Source: an uncultured Ruminococcus sp.
GTDB taxonomy: Bacteria; Bacillota; Clostridia; Oscillospirales; Ruminococcaceae
Assembly (NCBI GenBank): GCA_937898375.1
Contig: CALEJX010000211.1
Coordinates: 1-5,676, forward strand
Length of the DNA stretch: 5,676 nucleotides
Reading direction: 5' to 3'
Under the pieces are notes generated by a model. The model had not been told where the DNA came from. It saw nothing but the letters and a program-made list of their open reading frames with translations, and did not search any database. Position numbers and translations under genes: made by a program. How positions within the stretch are numbered: position 1 is the first letter of the stretch; each line of letters starts with the position of its first letter. Positions 4,658-5,676 of the stretch are shown piece by piece.

Positions 4658-5073
4658 ATGAGTAAGATCGGATATATCCGTGTTTCTACGGAGCATCAGG
4701 AAACAGCTCGTCAGCAGGAGATCATGCACGGTTATCAAGTTGACCGCATCTTCTCCGAAAAGCTCTCAAGAGCTAACACAAGAGGGAAACACCCTCTACG
4801 TTGAGAGCATTAGTCGTTTAGGACGGTCAACGAAAGACCTCTTGAATATCATCGACACCTTGACCGACAAAGGCGTTACGCTCATCAGTCACAAGGAGAG
4901 TATCGACACCGACAGACTGGGGAAAGTTTGAGCCGTTGTATGGGGAATGGAAGACAAAGCATATCACGGGACGAGATTTTATGCGTAAAATGGACTTGTC
5001 GGCGAATACTTTTTACCGCCGTGTGCGTGAGTATGAGATCACTCACGGTATTGCCGAACAGACTTCTGCTTAA
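4658..5073 (+). pseudogene. Serine recombinase/resolvase with two internal deletions
   Basis: Family members (resolvase/invertase) cut and rejoin DNA through a 5' phosphoserine. The start ATG at 4658 follows AAAGGAAG and lies 15 nt after the relaxase stop, so it was probably co-transcribed. Segment 1 (MSKIGYIRVSTEHQETARQQ through FSEKLSRANT) holds the catalytic Ser10. It then shifts frame and skips about a dozen residues. Segment 2 (QEGNTLYVESISRLGRSTKD through ISHKESIDTD) keeps the conserved Arg pair in SRLGRS. Near 4915-4926 a second deletion removes the rest of the catalytic domain, including the long E helix, and changes frame again. Segment 3 (FEPLYGEWKTKHITGRDFMR, then LSANTFYRRVREYE) is the C-terminal HTH and ends at TAA 5071-5073. 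The three segments sit in three different frames, so the gene is dead. Confidence 0.82.
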
Positions 5074-5381
5074 TGATAGTCTTTAAGCGAACGGAAATGC
5101 CCCTCAGAGCCGTTCAAGTCTGCGAAACGGAAAACTAACCGCTGAAAAGAAAAAGCTCTCAGAAACGCTTGCACAGCGTTTCCGAGAGCTTATGATTAGT
5201 ATTCAGTTCCAATAGAGTATCTGTCGATTACGGTGTGTGCCATAATCATAATATTGACTTATGCGGAACGGAAAGCGAGTGTGCTATTAGGCTATGAGAA
5301 CGAATAATATAGTCTTATGATAATAACAGAGCTACTTTTATTTTAAGATTCATAACGTAATAACGCACTTATCAAATAACG
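5074..5381. other. Gene-free stretch with a terminator and repeated short motif
   Basis: No supportable coding region. It contains the minus-strand terminator (5145-5191, separate entry) and inverted arms GAACGG (5089-5094) and CCGTTC (5110-5115). It also has three similar motifs: GCGAACGGAAA at about 5087, GCGAAACGGAAA at about 5122 and GCGGAACGGAAA at about 5263. A 10-bp palindrome ATAACGTTAT lies at 5376-5385. The right half becomes strongly AT-rich, marking a change in composition after the mob-recombinase block. Confidence 0.5.
5145..5191 (-). terminator. Intrinsic terminator reading leftward
   Basis: Arms at 5153-5168 and 5176-5191 pair at 15 of 16 positions (AAGCTCTC.GAAACGC with its complement) around a 7-nt loop (TTGCACA). 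On the minus strand the stem runs into TTTTTCTTTTC, the expected U-tract. On the + strand no T-run follows, so it serves leftward transcription, for example from the AT-rich frame at 5382-5657. It could still act weakly on the + strand at the end of the recombinase. Confidence 0.75.
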
Positions 5382-5676
5382 TTATATTATTAATGATAAT
5401 ATCAATTTATTGATTAAGCAAGAAATCTGATTCCATAAATTTTTGTAATACTTGTTATTGTTAATCAGATTCTGAAATCCTTCATTATCATATACCATAT
5501 TACCTTTGCATTCATATGTTAAATAATCATTTATAATATCGACATTATTAATGTTATTCATTATATATGCTATATTGTGATTACGATATATTTCATAAGT
5601 AATCAGATTCATTTTGTCTTGCTTATACGAAACTTTTATGATTTTACAGAACACCATTAATATATTAGAGAAAATT
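5382..5676 (-). CDS. Unrecognised AT-rich protein, probably partial at the window edge
   Basis: A minus-strand frame of at least 91 codons, rich in Asn, Ile and Tyr (NLITYEIYRNHNIAYIMNNI, later YECKGNMVYDNEGFQNLINN), ending in a hydrophobic LINKLILSLII. It has an ATG at 5657, but no Shine-Dalgarno precedes it, and no in-frame stop lies between it and the window end. The true start is probably outside and this is the 3' part of a longer gene. An internal ATG at 5612 also lacks a ribosome binding site. I recognise no domain. AT-rich composition unlike the mob genes suggests a different origin. A clear leftward terminator lies about 190 nt downstream, which fits a real transcript. A chance frame in AT-rich DNA is the alternative. 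Confidence 0.4.
   Translation of the reverse strand, partial: IFSNILMVFCKIIKVSYKQDKMNLITYEIYRNHNIAYIMNNINNVDIINDYLTYECKGNMVYDNEGFQNLINNNKYYKNLWNQISCLINKLILSLII

Noticed and set aside
4479..4738. Frames on both strands across the relaxase-recombinase junction (4479-4661 + and 4526-4738 minus).
   Set aside because: Shadows of the Lys/Gln-rich relaxase tail and the recombinase N-terminus; no coding signals of their own.
1..5676. A new defence or mobile system spanning the window.
   Set aside because: Every multi-gene part resolves to known families (IS3 element, MobC-relaxase, serine recombinase) and most are broken. No CRISPR array, retron-like RNA, tRNA or coordinated unknown operon was seen.

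Overview
The window looks like an accessory region of a low-GC gut Clostridia genome, most like Ruminococcus or another Oscillospiraceae relative. That assignment rests on general resemblance only: an IS3-family element, a Firmicutes-type MobC/MOBP mobilization pair, a small serine recombinase, and remnants of secreted and HAD-type proteins. No marker gene fixes the host. Nearly everything outside one insertion sequence is broken, so this reads as a decayed mobilizable element next to a gene graveyard, not an active new system.

Layout. (1) 56-1312 is an apparently complete IS3-family element on the + strand, with a strong promoter in its left end, orfA and orfB in the -1 relationship, an A7G slippery run, and an intact D-D(35)E transposase. 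(2) 1313-2700 holds leftovers of at least four unrelated minus-strand genes: an unrecognised frameshifted protein, the C-terminal part of a HAD hydrolase, a signal-peptide stub, and the C-terminal part of a beta-trefoil/SH3-like protein. (3) 2758-2934 (minus) is a small, intact ribbon-helix-helix gene with a good ribosome binding site. (4) 2963-4642 (+) is a mobC-relaxase pair with three small indels. Inside the relaxase sits 302 bp of a second copy of the same IS (minus orientation, left end only), which replaces the middle of the gene. (5) 4658-5073 (+) is a serine recombinase with two internal deletions. (6) 5074-5676 has a minus-strand terminator, three copies of a short motif, and an AT-rich minus-strand reading frame that stays open at the window edge.

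How the parts relate. MobC (accessory DNA binding), the relaxase (nicking at oriT) and the serine recombinase (site-specific recombination or resolution) would once have formed the transfer and recombination module of a mobilizable plasmid or element. None can now give a normal full-length product. The parts most likely still expressed are the complete IS, the small RHH regulator, and a truncated OrfA read from the promoter kept in the IS remnant, which is antisense to the relaxase remains. That truncated OrfA has the complete HTH and part of the dimerisation helix and could influence the intact IS copy; this is inference.
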